A DNA stretch of 6,336 nucleotides, taken from positions 1 to 6,336 of the forward strand of contig JAFPBC010000241.1 in assembly GCA_017390595.1 (NCBI GenBank), read 5' to 3'. Below the pieces are notes generated by a model. That model saw only the letters and a list, made by a program, of their open reading frames with translations. It had not been told where the DNA came from and made no database searches. The position numbers and the translations under genes were made by a program. Source of the DNA: Selenomonadales bacterium. GTDB taxonomy: Bacteria; Bacillota; Negativicutes; RGIG982. Position 1 is the first letter of the stretch. Every line of letters starts with the position of its first letter. Below are positions 6,071 through 6,336 of this stretch, in pieces.

Positions 6071-6100
6071 TCAGTCACCGCTGGGGCAAGGTCTTTTCGT
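6060..6100 (+). terminator. Riboswitch-controlled terminator
   Basis: A 15-bp stem pairs 6060-6074 (starting AAGACCTTG) with 6081-6095 (ending CAAGGTCTT), with two G-U pairs and a 6-base loop, followed by a short U-run (6094-6097). Its 5' arm contains the P1 strand 6064-6069, so the aptamer and the terminator exclude each other. The U-run is short (four T, then CGTAT), so termination may be incomplete. Confidence 0.85.
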
Positions 6101-6125
6101 ATCTAATTAGGATATGAAAAGACCT
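6089..6125 (+). other. Second hairpin competing for the terminator's 3' arm
   Basis: AGGTCTTTTCGTATC (6089-6103) pairs with GATATGAAAAGACCT (6111-6125) over 15 bp, with one G-U pair and a 7-base loop. Positions 6089-6095 also form the terminator's 3' arm, so the two hairpins cannot coexist. No U-run follows (CTCGGAAATAATAAT), so it is not itself a terminator. It may lock the leader in the read-through form, or protect or pause the RNA. This role is inference. Confidence 0.6.
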
Positions 6126-6178
6126 CTCGGAAATAATAATGAAATAACAAAATATCGAACAAAAGGAGTTTTTTTCAC

Positions 6179-6336
6179 ATGACTGAAACAATGTTTAGTG
6201 CATCGTGGTTCTTTGCGCTCGGCAGTATCCTGCTCTTAGACTTACTGCTCTCGGGCGATAATGCGATCATCATCGCACTCGCGTGCAAAAACCTTCCGGC
6301 CGAACAGCGCAAAAAAGCCGTATTTCTCGGCTGTGC
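6179..6336 (+). CDS. YjbE/TerC-family integral membrane protein, likely Mn2+ exporter, 3' end outside the window
   Basis: The first 52 codons of a membrane protein are present and the frame runs off the right edge. After a short polar start, the first membrane segment holds the family signature: acidic Asp21 in LLLLDLLLSGDNA and Gly26-Asp27-Asn28 (GDN), followed by the second half of the segment and the basic cytoplasmic loop CKNLPAEQRKKA (36-47). This pattern fits the TerC superfamily, and NLP...RKKA suits the YjbE subgroup often found behind yybP-ykoY riboswitches. Related proteins (E. coli Alx, B. subtilis YkoY and YceF) export manganese. Here the role is inferred from the motifs and the riboswitch: excess Mn2+ would switch the gene on to pump it out. 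AAAAGGAG lies 10 bases before the ATG. Confidence 0.9.
   Translation, partial: MTETMFSASWFFALGSILLLDLLLSGDNAIIIALACKNLPAEQRKKAVFLGC

Noticed and set aside
1..6336. Mobile element, CRISPR array, tRNA or rRNA genes, phage or defence genes
   Set aside because: I saw no transposase-like proteins, terminal inverted repeats, regularly spaced repeats, tRNA cloverleaf signatures or rRNA sequence. All identified genes are ordinary chromosomal genes.

Overview
The window looks like ordinary chromosomal DNA from a Gram-positive-type (Bacillota) bacterium. The signs are strong AGGAG-type ribosome binding sites, frequent extended -10 promoters (TGnTATAAT-like), compact intrinsic terminators, a yybP-ykoY manganese riboswitch ahead of a YjbE/TerC-type membrane protein, and a CidR/YwbI-like LysR regulator. 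Moderate GC with AT-rich intergenic gaps and the style of the proteins would suit the Negativicutes (Selenomonas-like). That placement is an impression, not a demonstration.

Layout: positions 1-4859 are read leftward (minus strand) and 5049-6336 rightward (plus strand). From left to right they hold: the first 15 codons of an unidentified gene (1-45) with its own promoter; gyrA (DNA gyrase subunit A, 193-2631) with its own promoter and terminator; a TSUP/TauE-SafE membrane transporter (2726-3496); a 13-bp-stem terminator in the gap before it; a cytoplasmic cyclophilin-type peptidyl-prolyl isomerase (3659-4090); a HAD-superfamily phosphatase (4173-4859); a divergent promoter region (4860-5048); a LysR-family regulator (5049-5951); and a manganese-riboswitch leader (about 5970-6178) in front of a truncated yjbE/terC-type gene (6179-6336).

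How they fit together: gyrA is a stand-alone housekeeping unit, with no gyrB beside it here. The HAD phosphatase and the cyclophilin may share a transcript, but the gap between them carries an extended -10 promoter buried in three alternating TTATCAT/ATGATAA half-sites, so the cyclophilin probably also has a separately repressed promoter. The LysR gene and the HAD gene diverge from a shared 189-bp region with two T-N11-A dyads, the usual arrangement for LysR autoregulation or control of the divergent gene. At the right edge, the promoter for the manganese leader starts inside the 3' end of the LysR gene and is followed by a textbook aptamer, a terminator sharing a strand with P1, and an additional downstream hairpin that competes for the terminator's 3' arm.

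I found no mobile elements, CRISPR arrays, tRNAs or rRNAs. Nothing here looks like an undescribed multi-gene system. The points worth a second look are regulatory: the riboswitch expression platform, the operator clusters, and the structured gap in front of the TSUP gene.
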